DNA of 64,000 nt from Porphyromonas asaccharolytica DSM 20707 (GTDB taxonomy: Bacteria; Bacteroidota; Bacteroidia; Bacteroidales; Porphyromonadaceae): assembly GCF_000212375.1 (NCBI RefSeq), contig NC_015501.1, positions 1,364,001-1,428,000 on the forward strand, given 5' to 3'. Below, piece by piece: positions 48,824 through 57,441 of this stretch (positions are counted from its first letter, which is position 1; the number at the start of each line of letters is the position of its first letter). Position numbers and translations under genes: made by a program. The notes under the pieces are model-generated. The model was not told the origin of the DNA. It searched no databases and saw only the letters and a list, made by a program, of their open reading frames with translations.

Positions 48824-49105
48824 ATGGAATTCTTACTTGGTCTGATCGTTGTCATAGGGCTTACGTACCTGCTCCTGAGATACTTTGCGCCTCGCATATT
48901 ACAGTGGATGGTGAAGCGCTATATACAGCAGGCTGATCCGCACGTTAAGTCACGACAAGCTCCTCGCAAGGGGTGGCACTCAGCCGCTTCACAGCAAAGC
49001 TCAGCGGACGCACAGTCACAGCAGGGCAAGCTAGACATGAAGGATATAGCGAAGAAGAAGTTTGAGAAGGACCAAGGGGAGTACATAGACTTTGAGGAGG
49101 AGTAA
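48824..49105 (+). CDS. DUF4834 small membrane protein
   Basis: The product is 93 aa with one N-terminal membrane helix (MEFLLGLIVVIGLTYLLLRYF), a short basic segment after it, a Ser/Gln/Ala-rich linker and a charged tail ending GEYIDFEEE. Length, topology and tail match DUF4834, a Bacteroidota family of unknown function. It is 23 bp after pssA and in the same operon, so a link to phosphatidylethanolamine synthesis is a fair guess. Confidence 0.8.
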   Translation: MEFLLGLIVVIGLTYLLLRYFAPRILQWMVKRYIQQADPHVKSRQAPRKGWHSAASQQSSADAQSQQGKLDMKDIAKKKFEKDQGEYIDFEEE

Positions 49106-49119
49106 GAGGGAGTGCAAAC

Positions 49120-49150
49120 AAAAAAAGACTGCCACGGTAAGGTGACAGTC
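49120..49150 (-). terminator. Intrinsic terminator of dnaB
   Basis: On the minus strand a hairpin (GACTG...CAGTC, extended by GTG/CAC across one mismatch, 49,127-49,150) is followed by seven T. It lies about 220 nt after the dnaB stop, so the element at 49,196-49,368 is transcribed as dnaB 3' UTR. Confidence 0.65.
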
Positions 49151-49195
49151 TCGTCAATGGATTGCTTTAGTAGCGGACTAAATGTCTTAGTAGGG

Positions 49196-49368
49196 AGACT
49201 GTTGCATAAAGGCGAATCGCTGTGTTGCTTTCGGGATTCGGCTTCGGTCACATACGGATGTATGCTCCCTTCAGACCTCACCCTCAGCGCCTTGCGCTTC
49301 ATCCTTTCTGCAAAGTCTAGACAATCTTGCTTGCAAGATTGCGAGACTGTTGACTTTTGCAACAGTCT
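49196..49368. repeat. Element with 11-bp inverted ends overlapping the dnaB stop
   Basis: AGACTGTTGCA (49,196-49,206) and its exact complement (49,358-49,368) bound a 173-bp segment. Inside are a palindromic hairpin CAATCTTGC/GCAAGATTG (49,322-49,341) and a hairpin AGACTGTTG/CAACAGTCT (49,344-49,368) that competes with the end pairing. The right end reaches the first base of the dnaB stop codon. No transposase is encoded. It could be a MITE or a structured 3' UTR element. Confidence 0.65.
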
Positions 49369-50960
49369 TAGAAGGGGAAGTCTCTCTCCTCGTCGTCAGT
49401 GCCCATCGGGTTGAAGTCTGAGGCTCCAGCGTTAAACGACTGATCGAAGGGGTGGGGTGCACTGCCCGTAGAAGAGCCACCAGGTGTCGATGTAGCAGCG
49501 GAGCGAGGTCTACCGCCATTGATCTGAGAGGTGTAGTGCATGTTAGCCTCCTCGAGAGGGTAGAACTTAGCAAACTCGCCACGAAAGCCGATACGCACAT
49601 CGCCGATCGGTCCGTTACGATGCTTGGCAATGATGAAGTAACCGATACCCTTTGTATCTCCGTTGTCATCCTGCATAATGCCATAGACCTCGGGTCTGTG
49701 CAGGAAGCAAACCATATCGGCATCCTGCTCGATAGCTCCTGACTCACGCAGGTCGGAGAGCTGTGGCACCTTACTATTTGTACCGCTATCGTTCTTGCGC
49801 AGCTCGACAGCACGGTTGAGCTGTGAGAGGGCGATGATGGGGATGTCTAGCTCCTTGGCAAGCATCTTGAGCGAGCGCGAGATGGTACTGACCTCTTGCT
49901 CACGATTGCCAAAGTTCATACCACTAGCGTTCATCAGCTGGAGGTAGTCGATGATGATGATCTTGATGTCGTGCTCCCGCACGAGCCGGCGCACCTTAGT
50001 ACGTAGTTCGAAGACGGAGAGACTAGGCGTATCGTCAATGTAGAGGGGCGTATTCTCCAAGACGCTGATACGCTCGTCAAGCTGTGTCCACTCAAAGTTC
50101 TCGAGTTGACCGCTTTTGAGCTTTTCACCCGGGAGCTCACAGACGTTACTGATAAGACGCTTGACCAGCTGCACGCTACTCATCTCAAGGTTAAAGAGGG
50201 CAACGGGGATCTTATTGTCCACCGCGATATACTTAGCCATAGATAGGACGAAGGCTGTCTTACCGATAGCGGGGCGCGCTGCGATGATGATGAGGTCTGA
50301 CTTCTGCCACCCGGCGGTCATCGCATCGATGCCGTCAAAGCCTGAGGAGATACCACTGATACCCTCGGCACTATTGGCAGCAGCCTTGATGTCGTCGATA
50401 GCAATCTTGAGTACGGTATCAATGGGCTGCACATCCTTGCGTAGATGCTTCTGCGAGAGCGCAAAGAGAGCCCCCTCAGCACTCTCCATCTGATCCTCGA
50501 TGTCGATGGTGTCTTCGTACGCAGAGGTAAGTACCTCGGTAGAGAACTTGATGAGATTGCGGCTCAGTGCTTTCTGCGCCACAATCATGGCGTGGTACTC
50601 TAGGTTGCCCGCACTGATGACACGGTTGCTTAGTTCGACGAGAAAGGGCATTCCCCCTACCTGATCCAGCTTGCCCTCACGCTGTAGTCTCTGACTGACC
50701 GTGTGCAGGTCTATGGGCTGCTCCTCCAGACTTAGGTCGCGCATGACCTCGAAGATGGTCTGATGCGCATTGACGTAGAAGCTCTCGGGCTCCAGGATCG
50801 TGCTGATCTCAGAGAAGGCTTCTTTCTCCAGTAGTATGGCACCTAGTACAGCCTCCTCTATGTCTGTCGCTTGAGGTGGCACACGTCCCTCGGTCGTGCG
50901 ATCGAGCGAGGCTTGTGGCCTGCGGAGCTGCTTCTGTTGTGTCGTCTTTAGGGGTGGCAT
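49368..50960 (-). CDS. dnaB: Replicative DNA helicase DnaB
   Basis: The product is 530 aa. The N-terminal helical DnaB domain (about 30-140) has PQATDIEEAVLGAILLE. The RecA-like C-terminal domain has Walker A ARPAIGKTAF near residue 232, followed by NLEMSS, IIIDYLQLM and LSQLNRAVE. It unwinds DNA ahead of the fork as a hexamer. The C-terminal ~60 residues are Gly/Ser/Pro-rich and end in DDEERDFPF, reminiscent of the acidic Phe tips of SSB-type proteins. Its 3' UTR carries an inverted-end element and a terminator. Confidence 0.96.
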   Translation of the reverse strand: MPPLKTTQQKQLRRPQASLDRTTEGRVPPQATDIEEAVLGAILLEKEAFSEISTILEPESFYVNAHQTIFEVMRDLSLEEQPIDLHTVSQRLQREGKLDQVGGMPFLVELSNRVISAGNLEYHAMIVAQKALSRNLIKFSTEVLTSAYEDTIDIEDQMESAEGALFALSQKHLRKDVQPIDTVLKIAIDDIKAAANSAEGISGISSGFDGIDAMTAGWQKSDLIIIAARPAIGKTAFVLSMAKYIAVDNKIPVALFNLEMSSVQLVKRLISNVCELPGEKLKSGQLENFEWTQLDERISVLENTPLYIDDTPSLSVFELRTKVRRLVREHDIKIIIIDYLQLMNASGMNFGNREQEVSTISRSLKMLAKELDIPIIALSQLNRAVELRKNDSGTNSKVPQLSDLRESGAIEQDADMVCFLHRPEVYGIMQDDNGDTKGIGYFIIAKHRNGPIGDVRIGFRGEFAKFYPLEEANMHYTSQINGGRPRSAATSTPGGSSTGSAPHPFDQSFNAGASDFNPMGTDDEERDFPF

Positions 50961-51011
50961 GCGTTAGTTCGTTTGGCTAGGTGAATTGTTACGTGTAGGG
51001 GGCAAGCGGGT

Positions 51012-51034
51012 AGCCTAGACGAGGAGCCTAGGCT
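51012..51034 (-). terminator. Possible terminator of lepA
   Basis: AGCCTAG and CTAGGCT form a 7-bp stem with a 9-nt loop, 31 bp after the lepA stop. There is no T tract. Confidence 0.3.
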
Positions 51035-51064
51035 GTGGAGATGGAAGGAGCTGTAATAGTGGCT

Positions 51065-52852
51065 TTAGTCGAGCTTGAGGACAGCGAGGAAGGCTTTCTG
51101 TGGGATCTCTACGTTGCCGATCTGCTTCATGCGCTTCTTACCCTCTTTCTGCTTCTCTAGTAGCTTGCGTTTACGGCTAATATCACCGCCGTAGCACTTG
51201 GCAGTCACATCTTTGCGCACCGCCTTGACGGTCTCACGAGCGATGATCTTAGCACCGATAGCGGCTTGGATAGCTATGTCAAATTGCTGGCGCGGGATGA
51301 GCTCCTTGAGCTTTTCGCACATACGACGGCCGAAGGGGACGCTATTGTCAAAGTGCGTCAGCGTCGAGAGCGCATCGACGGGCTCGCCATTGAGGAGGAT
51401 ATCTAGCTTGACCAACTTAGAGGGACGGAAGTCGCTCAGGTGATAGTCAAAGGAAGCGTAGCCTCGTGAGATGCTCTTGAGCTTGTCATAGAAGTCGATG
51501 ACGATCTCACCGAGAGGCAGATCGAAGTAGATCTCGACACGGTTGCCACTGATGTACTCCTGCTTGATGAGGATGCCGCGCTTGTCGAGGCAGAGCGTCA
51601 TGATAGGACCGATGTAGGCGGTATCTGTGATGATCGTGGCTCGTATGTACGGCTCCTCGATGTGATCAATCTGCATCGGATCGGGCAGACCTGACGGGTT
51701 GTGTACCTCGGTCACGCCGCCCTTCTTGTCGTAAACGAGGTAGGAGACGTTGGGAACAGTCGTGATGACGTTCATATTGAACTCACGGTCGAGACGCTCC
51801 TGAATGATCTCCATGTGGAGCAAACCAAGGAATCCACAGCGGAAGCCGAAGCCTAGTGCTGCCGAGCTCTCAGGCGTGAAGGTGAGCGAAGCATCGTTGA
51901 GCTGTAGCTTCTCGAGTGAAGCGCGTAAGTCTTCAAAGTCTTCCGTGTCAATGGGGTAGACACCCGCGAAGACCATCGGCTTGACCTCCTCAAAGCCTGC
52001 GATAGCTGCTGAGGCAGGGCGCTGTATGTGTGTGATCGTATCACCTACCTTGACCTCTTTGCTGGTCTTGATACCAGAGATGATGTAGCCCACGTCACCC
52101 GTGTTGACCCGATCTCTAGGCATCATGTCAAGCTTGAGCACGCCCACCTCATCGGCGTCGTACTCCATGCCTGTATTGATGAACTTGACCTTGTCTCCCT
52201 TGGCTATAGACCCGTTGACAATCTTATAGTAGGCGATGATCCCACGGAAGGGGTTGAAGACGGAGTCAAAGATGAGTGCTTGTAGCGGAGCGTCGGGGTC
52301 TCCCACAGGGGCTGGCACACGCTCTACGATGGCATCCAGGATCTCGTTGACACCTTGTCCCGTCTTACCACTGGCAAAGAGCACCTCGTCTGGATCTACT
52401 CCCAGCAGGCTGACGATCTGGTCTTGTACCTCTTCGGGAGAAGCTCCAGGCAGGTCGATCTTGTTGACTACTGGTATGATCGTCAGGTCATGCTCGATCG
52501 CCATATAGAGGTTGCTGATGGTCTGTGCTTGTATGCCCTGCGAAGCGTCCACGATGAGCAATGCTCCCTCACATGCAGCTATGGAGCGAGACACCTCATA
52601 GCTGAAGTCCACGTGTCCTGGTGTGTCAATTAGGTTGAGCGTGTACTCTACGTCATCCTTAGTATAGGACATCTGTATAGCGTGGCTCTTGATCGTGATG
52701 CCACGCTCACGCTCTAGATCCATATTGTCAAGGACTTGATCCTGCAGATCTTTCTTTTGGACGGTATCTGTGTACTCCAAAAGGCGATCGGCGAGGGTAC
52801 TCTTGCCGTGATCAATGTGAGCTATGATACAAAAGTTACGTATGTGCTGCAT
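51065..52852 (-). CDS. lepA: Elongation factor 4 (LepA)
   Basis: The product is 595 aa, the standard size. The GTPase P-loop AHIDHGKST is at 11-19, followed by DTPGHVDF and NKIDLPGA. The EF4-specific C-terminal domain carries [16 protein letters not shown]. It is a ribosome-bound GTPase acting on translation initiation or back-translocation. It is separated by 104-110 bp from both neighbours on the same strand. Confidence 0.97.
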   Translation of the reverse strand: MQHIRNFCIIAHIDHGKSTLADRLLEYTDTVQKKDLQDQVLDNMDLERERGITIKSHAIQMSYTKDDVEYTLNLIDTPGHVDFSYEVSRSIAACEGALLIVDASQGIQAQTISNLYMAIEHDLTIIPVVNKIDLPGASPEEVQDQIVSLLGVDPDEVLFASGKTGQGVNEILDAIVERVPAPVGDPDAPLQALIFDSVFNPFRGIIAYYKIVNGSIAKGDKVKFINTGMEYDADEVGVLKLDMMPRDRVNTGDVGYIISGIKTSKEVKVGDTITHIQRPASAAIAGFEEVKPMVFAGVYPIDTEDFEDLRASLEKLQLNDASLTFTPESSAALGFGFRCGFLGLLHMEIIQERLDREFNMNVITTVPNVSYLVYDKKGGVTEVHNPSGLPDPMQIDHIEEPYIRATIITDTAYIGPIMTLCLDKRGILIKQEYISGNRVEIYFDLPLGEIVIDFYDKLKSISRGYASFDYHLSDFRPSKLVKLDILLNGEPVDALSTLTHFDNSVPFGRRMCEKLKELIPRQQFDIAIQAAIGAKIIARETVKAVRKDVTAKCYGGDISRKRKLLEKQKEGKKRMKQIGNVEIPQKAFLAVLKLD

Positions 52853-52962
52853 GTGCTAAAGGGATTCGTGCGCTAAATAAAGGGCAACAGTGCTACAGTC
52901 TATCTGCTGTAAGAAAGGAAATAAAGGGCGGTGCGAAGCTGTGAGGAGCGTAGAGGAGTCGA

Positions 52963-53694
52963 TTACTCTTCCTCCTCCTCGTCCTCCATATTGGTGAAGA
53001 CGTTCTGCACATCTTCATCCTCTTCAAGTCTCTCGATGAGCTTGTTGAGCTCTTCGCGCTCCTCAGCTGAGACTGGACGTGTATCCTTGGGTACGCGGAT
53101 GAACTCGACCGAGCTAATCTCAAATCCTAGATCCTCGAGCTTGGCTTGGAGAGCGCCATTCTGAGAGAAGTCTCCCTCGATGACCCACTCCTCTTCCTCT
53201 TGCTCTAGATCCTCTACACCGTAATCGATCAAGTCTAAGATCAACTCCTCCTGGTCTATCTCCTCCTTGGGCTGGACGTGGAAGACGCATCGGTGATCAA
53301 AGAGAAACTCCAAGCTACCAGTCGTACCGAGGTTGCCGCCAAACTTATTAAAGTAGCTACGCACGTTGGCGACCGTGCGAGTCGTATTGTCTGTTGCTGT
53401 CTCTACAAAGATAGCGATGCCATGCGGACCATAGCCCTCATAGTTCATCTCCTTGTAGTCGGTGTTGCTGTCCTTGTCGGTAGCTTTTTTGATAGCACGC
53501 TCTACGTTCTCCTTAGGCATGTTCTCCTTCTTTGCCGTTTGGACGAGGACGCGTAGTCGTGGGTTGGTATCAGGATCGGGACCGCCGGCCTTAACGGCAA
53601 TGGTAATCTCCTTGCCTAGCTTAGTGAATACACGAGCCATGTTGCCCCAACGCTTTAGTTTGCGTGCTTTACGATATTCAAATGCTCTTCCCAT
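52963..53694 (-). CDS. YebC/PmpR (TACO1)-family protein
   Basis: The product is 243 aa. The start MGRAFEYRKARKLKRWGNMAR and the GGPDPDTNPRLR segment are diagnostic of the YebC family. Members have been described as DNA-binding regulators and, more recently, as ribosome-associated factors that help translate proline runs. The C-terminus ends in an acidic tail (MEDEEEEE). It is 57 bp after pheT. Confidence 0.93.
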   Translation of the reverse strand: MGRAFEYRKARKLKRWGNMARVFTKLGKEITIAVKAGGPDPDTNPRLRVLVQTAKKENMPKENVERAIKKATDKDSNTDYKEMNYEGYGPHGIAIFVETATDNTTRTVANVRSYFNKFGGNLGTTGSLEFLFDHRCVFHVQPKEEIDQEELILDLIDYGVEDLEQEEEEWVIEGDFSQNGALQAKLEDLGFEISSVEFIRVPKDTRPVSAEEREELNKLIERLEEDEDVQNVFTNMEDEEEEE

Positions 53695-53751
53695 GATTGG
53701 ATTGGATACTTAACTATGTTAGTTGATTTATATGTCTGATGATTGGATAGG

Positions 53752-56241
53752 CTAGCGTAGCGTGGCGTGGTACTCCTGCTCGATGGCTTGCCAGATGCGC
53801 TTCATGGCAGCATCGATCTGTGCGTCTCGTAGGGTGCCCTTGTCGTCACGTAGGTAGAAGCTGAGTGCGTAGCTCTTCTTGCCCTTAGGTAGCTCCTTGC
53901 CTGTGTAAACGTCAAAGAGCTCGATACGCTGAAGTAGCTTGCGCTCGGCCTTGCTGGCGGTGCGAGCTAATGCTTCGTAGGAGATGTCGTTGTCGATGAG
54001 GAGAGCTAGGTCACGCTTCACCGTTGGGTACTTGCTTAGCTCCGTGCTGACCACTTTGTGCTGTAGTAGATATGCCATCAAAGTGTCGCTGTATAGCTCA
54101 GCATAGTAGACCGACTGCTTGATGTCGCACTTGGTGAGCCAATAGTTGCTCACGACACCTACGTAAGCGAGGCTCTTGCCCTCTCGATCGGTGTAGCAAA
54201 CTACGTCGCTCCATAGGTCGTGGCATTCGGCTGGTGTAGTCACCGAGTAGTCCTCTGTCGTAAAGCCCATGTGCGCTAGGAGCTTCTCGACAACCCCTCG
54301 TAGCATGTAAGGAGAGGTAGCTTCGCCAGCGGTCGTCCAGCTATTGGGCATGAGCGTCCCCGAGAGCCACAATCCTAGTCTGTGAGCTTGGGTGTACTGG
54401 TCCAGGGGAGTAGCCGCCAGATCGTTTTGCTTGTAGCGGTAGACGTTGCCCCACTCATAGAGCGCGCAGTAGGGCTGCTTGCGGTGCACATTGTCAGAGA
54501 TCGTCTCTAGACCGCCCACGAGCAGGGTGGGGCGTAGCACGTTGAGCTCTTGGCTTAGCGGATTCTCTATCGGGACGAGCTGGTTAGGGTCAAAAGCCTT
54601 TTGCCCCTCAAAGTATTGACGAGAGGTGAGCGAATTGTTCAATATCTCTCGATAGCCAAAGCCTGTGAGTAGCTCCGAAAGCTTGAGCTGAGCGTGATAG
54701 ATATGGTCTTGGTCGCTCTGCTTAGAGAGACTCGCATGCACATAGCCCGATAGCGGGACAGCGTTGTAGCCGTAGATGCGTAGTACCTCCTCGACGACAT
54801 CTACTGGACGTGTCACATCGTAGCGATAGCGAGGCACAGAAATGGCAAAAGCATCACCCTCCACAGCCTTAGGAGACATCTCTAGAGCCTCTAAAATGAG
54901 TTGTAGCTGGTCAGCCGTCAGTTCACGACCGATAGCCCGAGAGACATAGTCCGTAGAGATCGTCAACTCTACGGGATCAAGGTGCATACGATAGTGATCC
55001 ACCGTCTCTTCTGCTAACTTTCCCCCGCAAATCTCCAAAATGAGCGATACAGCACGCTGGAGCGCCCAGTCGGTCGCCTCGGGATCTAGCCCACGCTCGA
55101 AGCGGAAGGAGGAGTCGGTGCTCAGTCCGTGGCTTCTAGCAGCTCGACGTGTGATCGTCGGATTGAAGTTCGCTGCCTCTATAAATATGTCTGTCGTCTC
55201 CATCGTCACGCCCGAGTCGAGTCCACCCATCACACCACCTATGCAGAGCGGTGTGAGCTGGCTGTCGCAGATCATATTCTCCATACCTGTGAGCTTATGC
55301 TCTACGCCATCCAAGGTGGTAAAAGGCGTGCCTGCAGGTAGATGAGCTATGCGCAGCAGACCGCCAGCGATCTTCTGAGCGTCAAAAGCGTGTAGTGGCT
55401 GCCCGATCTCGTGTAAGACGAAGTTGGTTACATCTACCACCGCATTGATGGGACGCTGACCGATGCTTTGAAGTCGCTCCTTGAGCCAGTCAGGACTCTC
55501 GACACACTTCAGGCCACGTATGGTCACTCCCTGATAGCGGGGGCAGTCCTCAGCGGATACCTCCATCTCAACCTGAATGGCAGAAGCCCTCGCATCGACC
55601 GACTGAGGCTTCGTCAGGGTCGGACGCTCCGCACGGATTACCTGCCCCTCACGATAGGAGTAGTAAGCCGCTAGGTCGCGTGCTACGCCATAGTGTGAGG
55701 TCGCATCGACACGGTTAGGTGTTATGTCTATCTCTATGACGGTATCACTGGCTAGGTCAAAGTAGTCAGCCGCCGGTGTCCCAGGCTTCACCGTCTCATC
55801 GTCTAGCACCCAAATGCCAGAGCTGTCGGCTCCCATACCTATCTCGACTTGCGAGCAAATCATACCCATACTAGGCTCGCCACGTAGCTTGGACTTCTTG
55901 ATCTTAAAAGACTCGCCATCGGGCCCGTATAGAGTCGTGCCGACAGTTGCGACGATGACCGTTTGGCCTGCAGCCACGTTAGGTGCTCCACAAACAATCT
56001 GCACAGGCTCCTCCTCGCCGAGATCGACCGTGCAGACGTGCAGGTGGTCGGAGTTAGGGTGGGGGATGCAAGTGAGTGTGCGCCCTATGACGACACCACG
56101 CAGACCGCCTCGTACAGACTCCGTCTGCTCGACGCCAGCCACCTCAAGACCGATGGCTGTGAGCGTCTCCGCCACTTCATTTGGATTATAACCCTCTAGA
56201 CGAGGTAGGTATTGCTGTAACCAGTTGAAAGATATATTCAT
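53752..56241 (-). CDS. pheT: Phenylalanine-tRNA ligase beta subunit
   Basis: The product is 829 aa. Domains in order are the B1 core, the EMAP-like tRNA-binding insert (about 42-155), B3/B4 editing domain (about 215-385), B5 (about 405-475), the catalytic-like core and the C-terminal FDX-ACB domain (about 730-829, FDVYTGKELPKGKKS). It forms the (alpha-beta)2 enzyme with PheS, whose gene is not in the window. Confidence 0.96.
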   Translation of the reverse strand: MNISFNWLQQYLPRLEGYNPNEVAETLTAIGLEVAGVEQTESVRGGLRGVVIGRTLTCIPHPNSDHLHVCTVDLGEEEPVQIVCGAPNVAAGQTVIVATVGTTLYGPDGESFKIKKSKLRGEPSMGMICSQVEIGMGADSSGIWVLDDETVKPGTPAADYFDLASDTVIEIDITPNRVDATSHYGVARDLAAYYSYREGQVIRAERPTLTKPQSVDARASAIQVEMEVSAEDCPRYQGVTIRGLKCVESPDWLKERLQSIGQRPINAVVDVTNFVLHEIGQPLHAFDAQKIAGGLLRIAHLPAGTPFTTLDGVEHKLTGMENMICDSQLTPLCIGGVMGGLDSGVTMETTDIFIEAANFNPTITRRAARSHGLSTDSSFRFERGLDPEATDWALQRAVSLILEICGGKLAEETVDHYRMHLDPVELTISTDYVSRAIGRELTADQLQLILEALEMSPKAVEGDAFAISVPRYRYDVTRPVDVVEEVLRIYGYNAVPLSGYVHASLSKQSDQDHIYHAQLKLSELLTGFGYREILNNSLTSRQYFEGQKAFDPNQLVPIENPLSQELNVLRPTLLVGGLETISDNVHRKQPYCALYEWGNVYRYKQNDLAATPLDQYTQAHRLGLWLSGTLMPNSWTTAGEATSPYMLRGVVEKLLAHMGFTTEDYSVTTPAECHDLWSDVVCYTDREGKSLAYVGVVSNYWLTKCDIKQSVYYAELYSDTLMAYLLQHKVVSTELSKYPTVKRDLALLIDNDISYEALARTASKAERKLLQRIELFDVYTGKELPKGKKSYALSFYLRDDKGTLRDAQIDAAMKRIWQAIEQEYHATLR

Positions 56242-56303
56242 ACGAATCAGACATAGGCTCTCTAGGAGCCGATGAATAGAGTTATAAAGCGATACAGAAG
56301 AGA

Positions 56304-57230
56304 CTAGTCGTGAGACTCAGTCTCTTTATTATTATATGGTGTGCTGTTGCGCAGCTCGACCTTGGAGTATGGACGTGGAAAGCCTTCGCCAGCAAAGAGC
56401 TCGGTAGCTCTACCGTTGAAGTCCCAGAAGAGATCCCACATATCCGCATTAGTACACCATACACGGATCATGATCGTGTAGTTGCTCTCCGTCATATCAG
56501 AGATCACGGCTAGCACGCCTTGATCCTGTAGGATGCGTGGATCCTTGAGTAGCTCCGTCATGAGGATGCTCTTAGCACGCTCGAACGGCACGTCGTAGTC
56601 CACGAGAAACTTCCACTGACACCGTCTAGTGGACATCTCAGAGGTGTTTTTGATTATGTTCGTACTTAGATTACCATTAGGCAGGTAAATCTTTGTATTG
56701 TCCGTAGTAGTGATAGAAGTGTGGAAGATTCCGATGTCCTGTACCGTACCCTCGACATCTTGGTAGACGATGTAGTCGCCAATGCGGAAGGGGTGCGTGA
56801 TCAGGATGATAGCACCACCCGCAAAGTTCTGTAGCTGTCCTGAGAGTGCCATACCAATGGCGACACCAACAGAAGCAAGCAAGGCCGCAAAGGATACAGC
56901 GGCAAAGCCCAGGATATTGATCACCACGATAATCAGTACGATCCAAAGACCAGCACGAGCTATCGATCGGATGAAGTGTCGCAAGCCAAGCGCCTCGACA
57001 CGCCTATCAAGGAGTCGAGTGACGCCCTTCATGATAAGACCTATCAGCCAGCGACCTACATAAAATATTAGGATAGCTAGCAGTACGCGGATACCTATGT
57101 CAAGTGCTTTATCGACCCATGATCCTAGGGTGTCAGCGAGGTTAAAGTTGACGATACTATCGACGATTTCCTCCTTCGTGAGAGCCGTCGAGTCGGGGAG
57201 AATAATGTTTTCTGGATTTATTTCAGGCAT
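56304..57230 (-). CDS. MscS-family mechanosensitive channel
   Basis: The product is 308 aa. Three membrane helices lie between about residues 45 and 135; the third is the Gly/Ala-rich pore helix (ALLASVGVAIGMALSGQLQNFAGG). A beta domain follows with PFRIGDYI and DNTKIYLPNG, then an alpha/beta cytoplasmic end. It releases solutes during hypo-osmotic shock. A TACCTTTG -7 box (57,290-57,297) stands 60 bp upstream. Confidence 0.93.
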   Translation of the reverse strand: MPEINPENIILPDSTALTKEEIVDSIVNFNLADTLGSWVDKALDIGIRVLLAILIFYVGRWLIGLIMKGVTRLLDRRVEALGLRHFIRSIARAGLWIVLIIVVINILGFAAVSFAALLASVGVAIGMALSGQLQNFAGGAIILITHPFRIGDYIVYQDVEGTVQDIGIFHTSITTTDNTKIYLPNGNLSTNIIKNTSEMSTRRCQWKFLVDYDVPFERAKSILMTELLKDPRILQDQGVLAVISDMTESNYTIMIRVWCTNADMWDLFWDFNGRATELFAGEGFPRPYSKVELRNSTPYNNKETESHD

Positions 57231-57289
57231 ATGCTTCTACACAGTTGACGCTGTCGCTTTTATTTGCGATAGCACTCAGTTAGCAGAGC

Positions 57290-57297
57290 CAAAGGTA
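57290..57297 (-). promoter_or_regulatory. Candidate -7 box for mscS
   Basis: TACCTTTG on the minus strand; no TTG at 19-21 nt. It may drive mscS-pheT-yebC. Confidence 0.4.
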
Positions 57298-57380
57298 CAA
57301 AAAAGCGACAACCTAACCTCACCGCAAAGCATAGCGTAGATAGACCTGCAAGGCGTAACACATTCGGTGTGTGCATATAA

Positions 57381-57415
57381 AAGCCCCATACTCACAGGGT
57401 CGGAGTATGGGGCTT
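57381..57415 (-). terminator. Terminator of the surface-protein gene
   Basis: A perfect 13-bp stem AAGCCCCATACTC with its complement and a 9-nt loop, followed on the minus strand by TTATATG (three further T are shared with the stem end). It starts 26 bp after the stop. Confidence 0.75.
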
Positions 57416-57441
57416 CGCTTGCTTTGGAGCTATTTAGATGC

